DNA of 64,000 nucleotides from Paralithodes platypus (GCA_032716605.1 CM064560.1:18521441-18585440); one strand, 5' to 3'; positions 22,159 through 34,680 are shown, numbered from the stretch's first letter. Notes: generated by a model not told the origin, from the letters alone. Made by a program: numbers and translations.

Positions 22159-23700
22159 GTTCACCCATTTGTCCCTTATTAATCCTTCCAGAATCTTCAT
22201 GAGGATACTCAATAGTGATACAGGTCTATAGTTCAGTGGTTTATCTCTGCTTCCTCCCTTAAATATAGGAATAATGTTTGCTCTTTTCCATTCTGTAGGT
22301 ACTATCCCTGTGTCCAATGATTTGGTCATTATATCATATAATGGTATACTCAGTTCCTTGGCATTTTCTTTAATAATCCAGCCTGATACTCCGTCCGGTC
22401 CGGCGGCTTTGTTTGGATCCACCTTACTCATTATGTCTATGAGCTCTGCTCTGTTAAATGTAACTTCCGGCATTTCCTCTGTACCTAAAATTTCTATTTA
22501 GTTCTTCCGCAATTTCTGTATCCTCTTCTATGATTCTGTTTCCACTTTTAATCTTTACAATTGTGTCTTTTATCTTCCTTTTGCCGTTTACAAACTTGAA
22601 TTTTTTGTTTGGATTCTTTTCATAGTTCTCCACTATCCCTTTCTCATGGTTTGCCTCTGACCTCCTCCTCATTTCTGTGTATTTGTTTCTCTCCTCTTTA
22701 TATTTTTGCCTGTATCTTCCGAATCCCAGTTTCTCATCTTTTTCCAGGCTTTGTTTTTTTGCTTCCTGTGCTTGCCTACATTCGCGGTTAAACCATTCTT
22801 TGCGATTTCCTTTTTTTCTGTTATTAATGTACTTTGGGACAAAAGTTTTTATACCAGTATCATAGATCTCCATGAATGCCTTGAGTTTTTTGTCTACCTC
22901 ACTTTCAGATAACACCTGATCCCAATTTTGTGACTTGAAAAAATCCCGTAGTCCTGCGAAATCGGTTCTGGAATACATCCAGTGATTTTCTTTGTGCTTT
23001 TCCCTTTCCTTGGGTAGATTATGCTTCAATAGTAGGTCTATGTCAAGAACTGCATGGTCTCTTTTTCCTAGTGGGCATAGGTACTGAATACTTTGAACCT
23101 CCTCCTCCCTTCTTGTGAAGAGAAGGTCCAATCTAGCTGGTTGATCACTTCCCCTTACTCTTGTTGACTCTTTTACATGTTGGTATATAGAATTTTCCAT
23201 GGTCATACTTAAAAATTCATAGCCCCAACTTTCCTCTCTTATTCCGGGTTCAAGTTCTTCCCAATTCACTTCCTCACACATGACTATTTCATCCTTTGAA
23301 GCTAAGATATTTTCTAGCACACTAATTGTTTCATTACGCATTAGGCTATGCTCCTCCTTACTCCATGTCTTCGTCTTGGGAGGTACATACGCTACTATCA
23401 CCACTATTTTTTCGTTTCCACCAATTTCTAGTGCTAAAACTTCTGCTGTTGAGGTTTCTAGTTTATCTCAGACACAATCAAATCTTTCCTAGTAAGGATG
23501 CACACTCCACCTCCATGTCAAAATTTTCTGTCCCTCCAAATCCTGTAATCAGACCATCCTAGCAGATTTATATCAAGTTCCTCTCTTAGTTTTGTTTCAG
23601 TGAGACATACTACAGTATTTCTGGTTTCTTAGTATTGAGTAAGTCTGTTAGTTCTAATTTCTTAGAGCCCATCGACATTGCTATATAGAATCCTTATACT
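22159..23700 (-). pseudogene. LINE A endonuclease and reverse transcriptase N-terminal part
   Basis: Upstream part of the LINE A polyprotein. The endonuclease end has VIVAYVPPKTKTW, RLDLLFTRREEE and PLGKRDHAVLD (catalytic SDH position reads RDH). A long linker (KEWFNRECRQAQEAKKQ) leads into the RT start (KAAGPDGVSGWIIKENAKEL, WKRANIIPIFKGGSRDKPLN, YRPVSLLSILMKILE). Frames break near 22480 and 23404; upstream to about 23700 the endonuclease start (YSNVDGL) is recognisable but littered with stops. EVNWEEL occupies the place where related LINEs keep GDFNCKEVNWE, so a catalytic Asp and Asn appear lost. Confidence 0.8.
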
Positions 23701-23774
23701 TTCTAGTCCCCCATTACCTGCTCCAAGTGCCTTATCTGCGGCGGTTCGTTCCCTACCCTCTTTTTCTTTTAGTT

Positions 23775-24003
23775 TCACTTTACCGAAAGTTTCATAATCT
23801 TCCCCTTTCTTACTCCGTAAAAAAACTTATTCTTTTCTTGTTCTGTCCTCTTGCTATTTTCCTCTTTGGCGGTTTTCCTTAGTTCAGCCTCCTTCTTTCT
23901 CTCTTCTTCTGGTATGTCCCGCCTGATGTAGATTTTGTTCCTACCCTCTAACCCTTTTAGCCTAGCTGCTACTGCCATGATTTCATCACATGTCCTTCTT
24001 GAC
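23775..24003 (-). pseudogene. LINE A ORF1 region, C-terminal segment
   Basis: Encodes FKSRRTCDEIMAVAARLKG, then IYIRRDIPEEERKKEAELRK, the RRM-to-CTD part of a LINE ORF1 nucleic-acid chaperone. It continues the segment 28038-28740 across piggyBac copy 2; one nonsense TAA lies at the join. A stop near 23775 follows IMKLSVK. Confidence 0.7.
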
Positions 24004-24200
24004 TTAACCCTTCCAACCCGGAAGGGCTCTTGAACGCCCATAACAAACTCGGCCCGTGCAACCCGGAAGGGCTCTTGAACGCCCATTGCTTGCGTACGTG
24101 CTTTCGAATGCCGCGCGTACATTTTTGGTAATGTGGGAGGGTAGGTGGCGCCACCAGACGTAAACTACGCCACAGCAACAGTATCTACCCCGACGCCATC

Positions 24201-27026
24201 ATGGATAGTACGCCAAATAGTGATTCCGCTGTGTCCGATACCGTGCTTCCTACGACGCCCGTCCTAGTTCGTCGCGCCTTACCCCGATGCCATCGCCTAA
24301 ATGTGTTATCTCCCGGAGGTATTGAGATGACATTGAGACTTTATGAGCATGCTGATGCCAAGCATAATGTTGATGATGAAGGCAGTGATCACTCCACTAA
24401 TTATAAGTCGAGTGATTATGGCGATGAGAGTGACAAAGAAGAGCAATTCCTGGGATTTGCGAGAGAACATGAGAGTGATAAGAGTGATGAAAGTGATGTA
24501 CCAGCTAGTGAGGAAGCTGTTTTACCTCAAGACGGTGAACTTGAGAGAGTGAGTGAGTGGGAAAGTTCAAGATCACTCTCCAAGTTTCGCATGAGTGACA
24601 CGACCCCAAGCCCTTCGCCAGCTAAATCGCCTTTCAAGCTACACTTATATAAGAAGCAAATACTTGAAAAGGCGGCCGCGGCAGCTAGGGAACGAGCCAA
24701 AATACTTGGTGAGGATGAGGCTGTGAGTGAGGGTGAGCGTGGTGACTCATCTCGCCCGCCATTGTCTCCCTTATCTACCCAAGCCACCCAAGATGACCCG
24801 GGTGCCCCGCATTCTTCCCCACCACTGCCAAGGGTTGAGGACCCCCCACTTTCGGCCTATTTGCCTCCTAGGTCCCCCGACAGGAGACATACTGCTGCCG
24901 ATAAGGGGAAAGGCAGCAAATATGCCAAAAAAGGAAAGAAAAGTAAGCGGGTTTTGTTCGAGGCTCCCGCGGCGTCCACCCCTGCCCGCCCCAGCCATAC
25001 ACCCCCGCAACTTTCCCCACGGTTCTCCCCACCTCTCCAGCCATCAACATATGTTCCTGACGAAGTCTTTGAGCTCGCATCACCAATACCTGGGCCTAGT
25101 GACAGTGAAGCATTGCTTTCTGTCACTCGTCGCAGGCCAAGGAGCCCAGGACCTCGGGGGGACATAGCCTCACCTGCCACTCCTTCCCCACCTGCACGCC
25201 GCCCACGCATCACTCGTTCCCCGCCAGATTATGTGGGGGCCACTGATGATGAAGGGCACCTCTCAGAAGACTCTGGCCATGATTACATAGGTCCACCGTC
25301 AGGGCAAGATGACCACTCTGACGATGACTATATGGACATCGACGACCCTCGACCCATCCGCTTGGCCCGGTGTCGTGCTGGCCGCCGCCCTGGGGCGCGC
25401 GCCTCCCGAGTTGGCCGTGGGCGTGCTGGGCCACCAGCTGGAGCTCCTCGTCAGCGTAGACAAGACCCATTCTACGTTTTTCAGTGGCAAGACGTAGTTG
25501 ACGGGGATGGGTACAACCCTGATGTGCCAGCTTTTGATGAGGTACAGGAGGGTTCAGGCATTACCCCCAATTTTCCTGCAGGCCCCAATGCTCCACCACA
25601 CAAACTATTTGAGGCCTTCTTTGATGAGGAGGTGGTAGGGTATGTTGTTAAAGAGACAAATAAGCAGCACCAATTCCAGGTCCACTTTTTGGGCAAGGTG
25701 ACCAAGGGCCACATGAGGCAGTGGACCCCTGTGACTCATCACGAGTTCATGGTGTTCCTGGCACTCACCATGCTAATGCCTCATGTCAAGAAGCATAGGT
25801 TGACTGACTATTGGATCACCAATGATCTCATATCCACCCCTGCCTTCGGGAAATATATGTCTCGCGACCGGTACCTTGATATCCTCGCAGCGCTCCATCT
25901 TGTCACCAACACCGACATCCACCTCCCAGACAAGCTGTGGAAGATTAGGACGTTGTACGAGATGATGCGAGAACGCTTCACCTCCTACTTCAAGCCCTTC
26001 CGCAAGGTCGTCATTGACGAGTCTCTTGTGCTGTTCCGGGGAAAACTCAGCTTCCGGCAGTACATCCCCTCAAAAAGACATCGCTTTGGCATAAAATTCT
26101 TTGTGCTGTGCGACTGCCAAACTGGCTATGTCCTGGACTTCCTGGTCTACAGCGGGAAGGAAGGGGACGTGCTTGTGGACCCCTCATTGGCTTTGGCGGA
26201 GCAGTGGTGCAAGCCATGATGGACCGCTATTTCCACAAGAATCACGTCCTCTTCACGGACAATTACTACACGTCCCCCACTCTCTCAAAGTACCTGCATG
26301 AGCGCAAGACGGGGACTGTAGGCACAGTACGAGGGAAAAGGAAAAGCTGGCATAGCTTTCCCTCCAAAGACCAAAAAAGGTGATGTGTTCAGGAAGAAGT
26401 CGGGGCCCATTCTGGCTATCCACTGGCACGACCAGCGGAAGATGAGCACCATCCACAAGGGGGAAATGGTGGAGACTGGCAAGGTGGATCGCCGCACCCA
26501 GACCAGGGTGACCAAGCCCGATGCTGTCCTGGACTACAACATCAACATGAGGCTGGTGGACAAGTCCGACATGCAGATAGGCTTCATTGACTGCCTGCGT
26601 ACCTCGTGCAGATGGTACAAAAAGTTCTTTCTGCATATGGTGGACATGTCAATTCTGAATGCCTACAATATATACAAGCTTCGGAATGTGAACACACCCA
26701 TGAAGTTCAATAGCCTGCGGAGGTTCCAAAAACAGGTGTTGACGGAGCTCCTGGAGAAGTATGGTACGCCACAGAGGGCAGTGGCACATGCTGGGCCCGC
26801 CGCTACTGACCGCTTGCACTGTGCATATTACATGAATATGCACAGGCTTGGTCCCCTGCCTTAGAATGAATCAGGAAGAACGCAGCAGAAGCGGTGCCAT
26901 GTCTGCTACAACACCAGGCTGAGGGCGAGGTCAGGTAAAAGGTCCACCCTGGAGTGTGTGGAGTGCAAGGTGGCACTCTGTGCTGTAGGGTGCTTCTTTG
27001 ATTACCACTCCAAGCAGGAGTTCTAA
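24201..27026 (+). pseudogene. piggyBac transposase, copy 2, interrupted
   Basis: ATG at 24201 opens 672 codons: an acidic, Ser/Pro-rich N-terminus, a basic Arg/Gly-rich stretch (about residues 390-420), then the DDE core. Aspartates are at 26016-26018 (VIDESLVLF), 26258-26260 (FTDNYYTS) and 26559-26561 (VDKSDMQ). A one-base loss near 26190 and another frame change near 26380 break the core. A TAG at 26862-26864 replaces Gln before the C-terminal zinc module, which is otherwise complete (RCHVCYN, ECVECKVALC, GCFFDYH) and ends at TAA 27024-27026. Copy 1 is intact at most of these points, so each copy carries its own lesions. Confidence 0.9.
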
Positions 27027-27305
27027 TAATCATAGTGAAAGTGCCAAAGATAATGACAATATGTACAGTATATATATAGGCAAAAAGTGGAAGTAAACCA
27101 ATTTATCGTTATACAAAAGTCATGTATTATGAGAAAATTTATACAAATACAATTACACCATAATAATATGTGAAAGTGACACATATGTATATAATCAGTG
27201 ACATTCATATGATTACAACCTATAGAAATATATAAATCAGTGAAAAAAGACAATAAATTGTATATAAAACGTTTACAAAGCATATAACCAAGTAAAAGTG
27301 ACACA

Positions 27306-27650
27306 AGACCTAATATTTGATGGCCAAAGTATAATAAACACCTGTGATAACGAATAATCAGTGCCTAATATAACAATAACCTACCTCAATTACTAATAAA
27401 ATGTACGGTATCGAGTGAAAATGAGCATTATCAGTGACAGTGACACTCTCTAAAGCATATTTATCAAAGTGAAAGTGACACAAGACCTAATATTTGATGG
27501 CCAAAGTATAATAAACACCTGTGATAACGAATAATCAGTGCCTAATATAACAATAACCTACCTCAATTACTAATAAAATGTACGGTATCGAGTGAAAATG
27601 AGCAATATTAGTGACAGTGATACCCTAATAAACATACTTTATATAATTGG
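27306..27650. repeat. 177-bp tandem duplication in piggyBac subterminal region (copy 2)
   Basis: Two units starting near 27306 and 27483, each containing GATGGCCAAAGTATAATAAA and CCTACCTCAATTACTAATAA. Homologous to 10632-11490 in copy 1. The intact GAGGTAGGTTATTGTTATAT junction (reverse strand, near 27370-27390) is the empty site for the SINE-like insert of copy 1. Confidence 0.85.
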
Positions 27651-28037
27651 CCTCAAAATAACTATAAAAATATCAAATAAACATCACATTCTCAATATCA
27701 AACACTAAAATTGTCTAAGGGAGATAAACACTTTGGCGCGACGAGCGGCTAGGTGCGTGGTAGCCGTGGCCGGGGCGACGCATCCGAACGCGGGAAGAAT
27801 TTTCCGCCGAAAAGCACTCGTCTTCCCGCGCTCACCATTATGCAACCAGTGGGGCTAGAGACCTCTACTCAACGGCATTCTACAGAGGAAGGTTTGTGGA
27901 ACATTTTACTTTTTTATTCATAACATTACATGCCATATTCATTGAATTACAGATGAGTTAACATAGCCCAAAGATCGTCAAAACCCCCGGTACCACAGCA
28001 CAGTCGCGAGCTAGAGTGCCCGGGGCTGGAGGGTTAA

Positions 28038-28740
28038 ATTAGATTTTTACCAGTCTATTGTATTCCTTTGTATATTTTCCCAGCCTAAACATGTCTGATA
28101 TTTCCTCCTTCCAGGTGTCCTCCTCATCCTTAATAGATTCCAGAATCTTGTTGATGCGACCTTCATCCTTCTCTCTTCGTTTTGTCCAGTCTAGTTCCTC
28201 CTTTTCTTCCACCCCTGATATTATGAGGCAGTTAGCCCTACGACTTTCTTCCTGGATGGCCTGAGAGTTTTCGTGGATGCCTTGCTTAACCATACTTTTT
28301 ACCTGGTCCTTTATCCTAACATCTTGCTGTTTCTGTTCATCCATTATCTTCCTGAATTCGTCACTGTTTGCCGTCCTTACACTGTCTAAATCTTTTACCA
28401 CTTGGTCTGTAGTCATGTCCCAAGCATTTTTACCTTCAGAGATACTGGTGTCTAGCCTAGTCATTATCACTGCCTTTTCTCTCTCCACTAACTCCAACCT
28501 GTTCTTCAACTCACCATTCTCTGTAACAATTTCCTTCTTAACTATCTCCAAGCCGGTCACTCGGTCCTCCAAGTTCTTGATTTTGTTCAATAGCATGTAG
28601 CAACATTTTCCAGTGTCCTCAGCCGTCCATGTTTTCAAGAAACCGGGAAAATCCGGCTCTCCCTCCGATTCGTCACTCCTGCCTTTATCACCCCTCTCTT
28701 CCTCAGCCCCCTCGTCACCTTCATTAACCATCTTCCCCAC
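28038..28740 (-). pseudogene. LINE A ORF1-like N-terminal segment (coiled coil)
   Basis: 233 codons from ATG 28740. The acidic N-terminus (DEGAEEERGDKGRSDESEGE) is followed by a heptad-rich coiled coil (LNKIKNLEDRVTGLEIVKKE and beyond) and the start of an RRM-like fold (CLIISGVEEKEELDW, DMFRLGKYTKEYNRLVKI). This is the layout of trimeric LINE ORF1 proteins that bind element RNA. A stop (TAA) comes just before the piggyBac insertion point; the domain continues at 24003. LINE A therefore spans about 16610-28740. Confidence 0.75.
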
Positions 28741-28977
28741 CTATTTCCTCTTGTAGCTGGAACCAAATAACTTGCCTCTTGTGCTGGGTAACACACTTAC
28801 ATATGACATATACTTTTACCCACCATACTGAGCCGAGAACTTCCCGCGCCGAAACCACAATATTGTGCGGTCTCTTCCGATGATTCACTCACATCCTCTA
28901 GTATTAGTCACTAATTTCCCACTTGCCAGCCGAAGTTTATTTGTTTTTTATCATGTGTGTGTGTGTGTGTGTGTATT
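28741..28977. other. LINE A 5' end and (GT)n microsatellite
   Basis: Short non-coding stretch with a (TG)n run at 28954-28974, immediately followed by the 3' tail of LINE B. No gene seen. Confidence 0.6.
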
Positions 28978-29187
28978 TACCTATTTGTATTTACCTATTT
29001 GTAGTATACAGGAGTTGAGCTTTTTAGGCTCGTATTGTCCCGCTTCCTGAGTTACAATTATCTAACTTTGCCTTAAAAATATGAATGTTTTTGGCACACA
29101 CCACTTCCTCTTCCAACTGATTCCATTTACTTATACTTCTGTAAGGGAAACTATACTTTCTCACATCTCCTTTACATCTTCCTTTCA

Positions 29188-31828
29188 TTAGCTTATATCT
29201 ATGCCCCTAGTTCTACCATTATCTTTCACAATATAACCCTTCTTGTCCACCTTTTCGAGTCCTCTCACACATTTGTACATCATAATCATATCGCCTCTCT
29301 CCCTCCTATCCATTAGAGATGGTAAATCTAATTTCTTTAATCTCTCCTCATATGGTAATTCTCTCAGTTCTGGTATCATCCTAGTTGCAGCTCTCTGAAC
29401 CTTCTCCAGCTTCTTTATATGCTTTTTTAGATGTGGTGCCCACACCACTGCCGCATACTCCAGTCTTGGTCTCACCAATGTTTTTATTATTTTCTCCAGC
29501 ATCTCCTCGTTTATATAGTTAAAGGCTATTTTTATTCTGTTTAGCAGTCCATATGTTTCTCCCACTATCTTATTAATATGATTCTCAGGTGAAAGATCAC
29601 TCCTAACAGTTATCCCTAAGTCCTTTTCTTTCTCTGATGGGTTAATAGTGTTTTCTCCTAACTTATATTCCATATGAGGCCTTCTTTTACTTACTCCCAT
29701 TTCCACTACATGACATTTATTTGTGTTAAATTCCATTGATCTATCCTATCCAAATCCCTCTGTAATTCCCTACCACTGTTTTCATCTTCTATACGCTTCA
29801 TGATCTTGGCATCATCTGCAAACATATTCATATATGCATTTATATCCTTTGGCATGTCGTTAATGTATATTAGAAACATTATGGGAGCCAGCACCGCTCC
29901 CTGCGGAACTCCACTTGTGACATCTTTCCACGTAGAAAATTTATCTCTGATAGTAGTCCTCATCTGTCTCCCTGAAAGATAGTCCTCCATCCAATTTAAC
30001 AAACTACCCTGAATCCCTCCATACTCTTTTAATTTCCACTTCAGCCTGCTATGCGATACTCTGTCAAAAGCTTTCTTCATGTCAATATATACGCAATCCA
30101 CCCATCCATCTCTCTCTTGTAATATGTCAACCACTCTGTCATAAAAACTGAGTAGATTTGTAACACATGAGGTACCCTCCCTGAATCCAAATTGCCTGTT
30201 AGATAGTAGATTATTCTTTTCCAAGTAAATCATCCATCTTTTCTTAATTATTTTCTCACAGATTTTGCACACTATACTAGTAAGTGACACAGGTCGATAA
30301 TTCAATGGATGTTCCCTGTTCCCACCTTTATAAATCGGTACAATGTTGGCTCTCTTCCAGTCCATTGGTAATTTTTCCACTTCCAGAGAGTATTTCATTA
30401 TCTCATATAAGGGTTTCACTAGTTCGTCAGCACATTCTTTCAAAATCCATCCCGCTACATTGTCAGGTCCCACTGCTTTTTTCACATCTAGTCCTTTCAT
30501 TATTTCTACTAGCTCCTCTGGGAGAAAATTAATCTCTCCCAGTTTATCACCAATTTCACCTACCGGTACTTCTTCAAAGTTATCACCTTTAGTATATACT
30601 GAGTGTAGTATATTGTTCATAATTCACACATATTCTGGTCGTCATCATAAGTGGTCCCTTCAACCTTCAACCTCACTATTCTATCCCTTACCTTCATTTT
30701 ACTATTTATAAACCTATAGAACAGCTTAGGATCACTCTTACATTTTTTCACAATGTTCTTCTCATATTCTCTGGCTTCTTGTCTCCTGATTGCAGCATAT
30801 ACATTTCTTAATCTCTTGTATCTGTTCCAAGTTTCTCTATTACACCTTTTTCTAGCTACCTTCCACGCTTGGTCTCTCTTTTCCTTGGCTTTCCTACATT
30901 TTTCATTAAACCAATCCTTTACCTTCGCTGACCTATTACCTTGTTTAGGGACATATTTATTAACTCCTTCTTCATATATTGTTTTAAATACTCCATACTT
31001 CTCGTCTACACTATTTCTCTGATGTATTTCACTCCAGTCAACATCTCTAAAGTATTGTCTCAGTGATTGGTAGTCTCCTTTTGCATAGTCAAACCTAGTT
31101 TCCTTGTGCTCCTCCCTCTCCTCCATATTGGAATAACCCAATAGGATTTCTATATCCATTACAACGTGATCACTCTTGCCTAAAGGTGGTAAGTATTTTA
31201 TATCAGAAATTACATCTGGGTCTCTAGTAAACATTAGGTCCAATCTGGATGCTTCATCATTTCCCCTTCTTCATGTATTTTCCTTTATATTTTGCACCAA
31301 TAAATTTTCTGTTACCATATCCAGTAGTCTATACCCCCACGAGTTCACGTTGCTACCAGCTTCTCTCTGCTCCCAATCCACCTCTTTACAGTTGAAGTCC
31401 CCTACTATAATTAATTCATTGTTTCTACGAGTTAATTTTTCAATACAAATAATCATCTCATCTTTGATATATTTGTATTCCTCCTCTTCCCAAGCCCCTG
31501 TGTAGGGCGGCATGTAGGCCACTACAATATCCGCCTTTTGATTGTCATCATCTGTCAATTCTACTGCTAATATTTCCGCTTTACTATTATTCAGATCAAT
31601 CATTCTGGTTTTCAATTTATTATGTGTAAGAATTAGCACCCCTCCCCCCATCTTGTCTTCTCTATCCCTTCTCCAGATATTATAGTTGTTCCATCCCATT
31701 CCCTCCAAACTTATCCCTTTATTTAGTTTAGTTTCACATAGACACAATATTAAGGGCTCTTCCTGTCTGATGTAATCATTTATTTCTAATTTCTTTGATA
31801 GCAGCCCATCCACATTGCTATAGACCAT
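29188..31828 (-). pseudogene. LINE B endonuclease / reverse transcriptase
   Basis: An APE-type endonuclease opens at 31828: VYSNVDGLLSKKLEINDYI, LCETKLNKG, GGGVLI, VAYMPPYTGAW, VGDFNCKEVDWEQ. It meets an in-frame TGA at 31271-31273, then continues in the same frame with SRLDLMFTRDP and PLGKSDHVVMD (catalytic SDH). The RT part has KAVGPDNVAGWILKECADE, RPVSLTSIVCKICEKII, FGFREGTSCVTN, VYIDMKKAFDRVSH, SGVPQGAVLAPIMFLIYIND and FADDAKIMK. Frameshifts at about 30618 and 29710. The TGA is at the same codon as in LINE C. Catalytic motifs are intact despite the breaks. Confidence 0.88.
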
Positions 31829-32107
31829 CTTGCACCTGTTGCTTTTACCATTATGATTGATATTCCCTGTCTTTATCCTACTATTTCCCCTTCCTGTTGC
31901 ACCTCTCCCTCCAATCCTTCTTCCTGTACCACCACTTCTTTTCCCCCCCCTCCGCCCCTATCCTCTCCCCCTTCTTCAGGTACCACTTCCTTACTTTCCC
32001 ATCCATGTTTCTGTAGAAAAAAAAGCCCTTCTCCACTTCTGATCTATTATCGTTCTTTTCTTTGACTTCTCTATTTATTTCTCTAAATTTTTCCCTCTCT
32101 TCCGCAT

Positions 32108-32520
32108 TTAGACTTTCCTTAGTTTAACATTTCTGTATTCCCCCTCCTGACTTAACTTCCAGCTGGATCTGAGTACCTCCTCTGCTACTTTGGTTGACTT
32201 AAATCTAATCTTCATTGGCCTCATTTCTCCTTTCTTGTATTTCCCTAGTCTCCAACAATCCTCTACCTCTCTCTTCCATCCCTCCTTATCTTGTCTATCT
32301 ATCACATCAATCATCTTCTCAACTTTCTTCATCTCCACACCCTTTCTCGTATTTCTATCTAATATTTCCCCTTCTACATCTCCAAACATAATTACACATC
32401 TCTTCTTATCAATAATATCACTGACCTGTTTCTCATTTTGTCTGATGGCATTAACTACCCTCTTGTTCCGGTTCTCCTCCTGCTGTCCCTTTTGCTCCTC
32501 AATAATTGCTTTTAGTTGTA
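32108..32520 (-). pseudogene. LINE B ORF1 region, C-terminal part
   Basis: From the hAT-like element boundary the frame reads VQLKAIIEEQKGQQEENR, CVIMFGDVEGE, WRLGKYKKGEMRPMKIRFKS and ends after EYRNVKLRKV at 32108. This is a coiled-coil end followed by an RRM-like fold, parallel to LINE A and LINE C. The in-frame stop or frameshift at 32108 separates it from the endonuclease, whereas LINE C keeps both in one frame. Confidence 0.7.
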
Positions 32521-32528
32521 CCTCTGCT

Positions 32529-34224
32529 CAGGGTGTCAAACGACGCTGTTTTTTTTTAGTGATAACGCAAATGAACTTTTTGTATAATGATAACAGAAAC
32601 TCTCCCAACCACTTACACTTAGTTACACTTAGTTGTATTCCGTCCGTTAGTGACACAGTTGAGCTGGGGCTCCACTGCGACCAGGGAGCTCCCTTTCTTC
32701 CACTCTCCATTCCAGAAGTCGGTTGGAGTTGGTGTTGGTGGCCGGTCCGGTATTTTGGCCAGCCACATGTCCAAGTGTTTCTTGAAGGTGTCTGGAGACA
32801 CCCCGGTCATGTTCCTGAGAGGGGCTGGTATACAGTTGAACAGTCTGGTTCCATTGTATGTAAAGCTGTGATGGATCAGGGATTTGATTTTTTGTGTTGA
32901 TCCCGGCGTAGTCCTCACATAGCACAGCCTCCCTCGCCTTTGGTGCTGTGTCTCTTGGATGTTTGGATTTGGTACCTTTTTTTCCAAAATCTTCCAGACG
33001 TAGATGATGATGTATCTCTCCCTACGTCTTTGAAGTGAGTACAGCTGCAGCTCCTTAAGTCTCTCCCAGTAGTTAAAGTGTTGAAACCCATGGATTTTAC
33101 TGGTGAATGTCCTCTGGGTGGCTTCAATTTCTGTTATTTCTCCTACTTTTTGGGGAGACCAGAGCTGGGAGCAGTACTCCAGTCGTGGTAGGACCAGTGA
33201 CTTCCACAGTGTTAGCATACACCTCTCATTTCTTGTGTGGAAGGTTCTCAGGATCCAGCCTGCTATTTGTTTTGCTGTTGTTGTGGCTTTGGTAATATGC
33301 TGAGAAAAAGTGGCGTCACTGCTCATATTTACTCCCAAGTCCTTCACTGTGTCCTTGGCGGTAATTTCTTGCAGTCCACTTTTGTAGTTGGTGTCGTTTT
33401 GTAGTGCTCTCTTGTTCCCGTACCTTAGAAGCTCGAACTTGTCTCCGTTTAGGGCTATGTTGTTTTCTTCTGCCCACTTCAGGATTTTGTCCAAGTCTTG
33501 TTGTAGTAGCTGAGCATCATGTTGTGAGGTGATTTTCTTCATGAGTCTGGTGTCGTCTGCAAACGATGTGGCTGTTGAGTGTTCCAGGTCCCTGTCGATG
33601 TCTCCTATCATGAGGAATAGGAGAGGTCCCAGTACTGATCCTTGTGGTACTCCGCTGATGACCCCACCTGCTTCTGATAGGCTTCCTTGAACCGTGACTC
33701 TTTGTTTTCTGTTGGTGATGAAGCTGTGGAGCCATCTTCCAAGGTCTCCCCCTATTCCCAGTGATTTGAGTTTATGTAGAAGGATCCCATGGTCCACCTT
33801 GTCAAAAGCTTTGGCGAAATCTAGATATATGACGTCTACATTTTCTCCGTCTTGAATATCCTGTAGGATTTTGTCGTAGTGTGATAGTAGTTGTGAGAGG
33901 CAGGAGCAGCCTTTTCTAAAGCCATGTTGCCCCTCGTTGAACGCTCGTTATCTTCCAGGATAACGAGGCGTTTTTTTTTTTAAAGAAACAAAAAAATGGT
34001 AAATTGACATAATTTGGGTCTCCATATTTTCCATCTTGATTGCTTTTAGGCTAGATTGCAGGAAATACTGTTTTAGACACCTAAATTCTCAAAAGAAATC
34101 ACGGGGGGGCATGCCCCCGGACCCCCCTAGAGCTCGTGCCCTCGCCGCTCCGTCGCGCTATAATGATAACAAAATAATAAACCATAATGATAACACAATT
34201 CATATTTTGTGGATTGACACCCTG
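32529..34224. mobile_element. hAT-like nonautonomous DNA transposon carrying a LINE
   Basis: Terminal inverted repeats CAGGGTGTCAA (32529-32539, and inverted at 34214-34224) are flanked by a perfect 8-bp duplication CCTCTGCT (32521-32528 and 34225-34232). An 8-bp duplication with CAGGG-type ends is the hAT signature. Removing element and one duplication restores the LINE B frame as VGEAEVQLKAI. No transposase is present. Its interior is mostly a truncated LINE plus AT-rich ends (GATAATGATAAC-like) and a C-rich patch near 34110. Confidence 0.85.
32619..33945 (-). pseudogene. 5'-truncated LINE reverse transcriptase inside the hAT-like element
   Basis: Begins near 33945 with GQHGFRKGCSCLSQLLSHY, then YLDFAKAFDKVDHGILLHKL and SGVPQGSVLGPLLF. 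The catalytic FADD (ATSFADDTRL) follows, then LPRLEYCSQLWSPQKVGE, LQRRRERYIIIYVWKI, FNCIPAPLRNMTG and a stop at 32619. From 33797 to 32619 it is one open frame of 392 codons; upstream a frameshift near 33800 separates the first palm motif. CR1/Jockey-group by motif pattern; different from LINEs A-D. The endonuclease is absent. Confidence 0.85.
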
Positions 34225-34232
34225 CCTCTGCT

Positions 34233-34660
34233 TCACCCACTCGATCACCCCAGACATTTTTCATTTGAGATACCTCTTCCTCTATTTTTTGTGTCCTGTC
34301 CTGATTTGTTTCCACTCCTTGTTTTAGCCTAGCATTCTCCTCCCTCAATTCACGAATCTCTCTCTCAGCCCGCTCCCTATACCCATCATCTATCTCTTTC
34401 ACTCTCTCATTTAAATGTTCTTTGTATTCCTTAATCTGTTCTTTTAAAGCCACATTCTCAGATACCAATTCGTTGACCCTAGCAGTTAGATCATTTAAAC
34501 CCTCCCCCGGGACACAGCTCTCTTCCACTACAGTCCCAATGATCTTCCTCCACCCCTCCATTTCCTTTCTCCACTTTATCAGCCCCATCAGATTCCTGTT
34601 CAGGAAGATGATCTGGTCCTCCTTACCTTCAGGAAAGCCTGAATAATCCCCTTCCTCGTC
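34233..34660 (-). pseudogene. LINE B ORF1 region, N-terminal coiled coil
   Basis: Reads GDYSGFPEGKEDQIIFLNRN, then GLIKWRKEMEGWRKIIGTVV, followed by a strong heptad pattern (LTARVNELVSENVALKEQI, REENARLKQGVE) up to the hAT-like insertion. Lengthwise and in position it matches the LINE A N-terminal coiled coil (28740-28038). The start codon is uncertain; 34588 is an internal Met. Confidence 0.65.
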
Positions 34661-34680
34661 TTCTCTTCTTCTTGATATTT

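Larger units (their letters stand above)
24008..28033 (+). mobile_element. piggyBac-like DNA transposon, copy 2 (4026 bp)
   Basis: TTAA flanks at 24004-24007 and 28034-28037; ends CCCTTCCAACCCGGAAGG on the left and CCCTCCAGCCCCGGGC read inward from the right. Opposite orientation to copy 1 but the same layout: two 22-bp subterminal repeats near the transposase start (24018-24041 and 24066-24087), and a 177-bp tandem duplication near the other end (27306-27650). Here the duplication lacks the SINE-like insert. It interrupts the ORF1 part of LINE A. Confidence 0.92.
28978..34680 (-). mobile_element. LINE B, CR1-like, interrupted by a hAT-like element
   Basis: Full-length-looking minus-strand LINE: ORF1-like part at 34660-32108 (split by 32529-34224), endonuclease 31828-31250, linker and reverse transcriptase to 29188. 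The 3' end is short AAATAGGTAAATAC-type repeats (28978-29005), shared with LINE C (49806-49835). The two have the same domain order and similar sequence, so they are subfamilies of one lineage. Confidence 0.8.
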
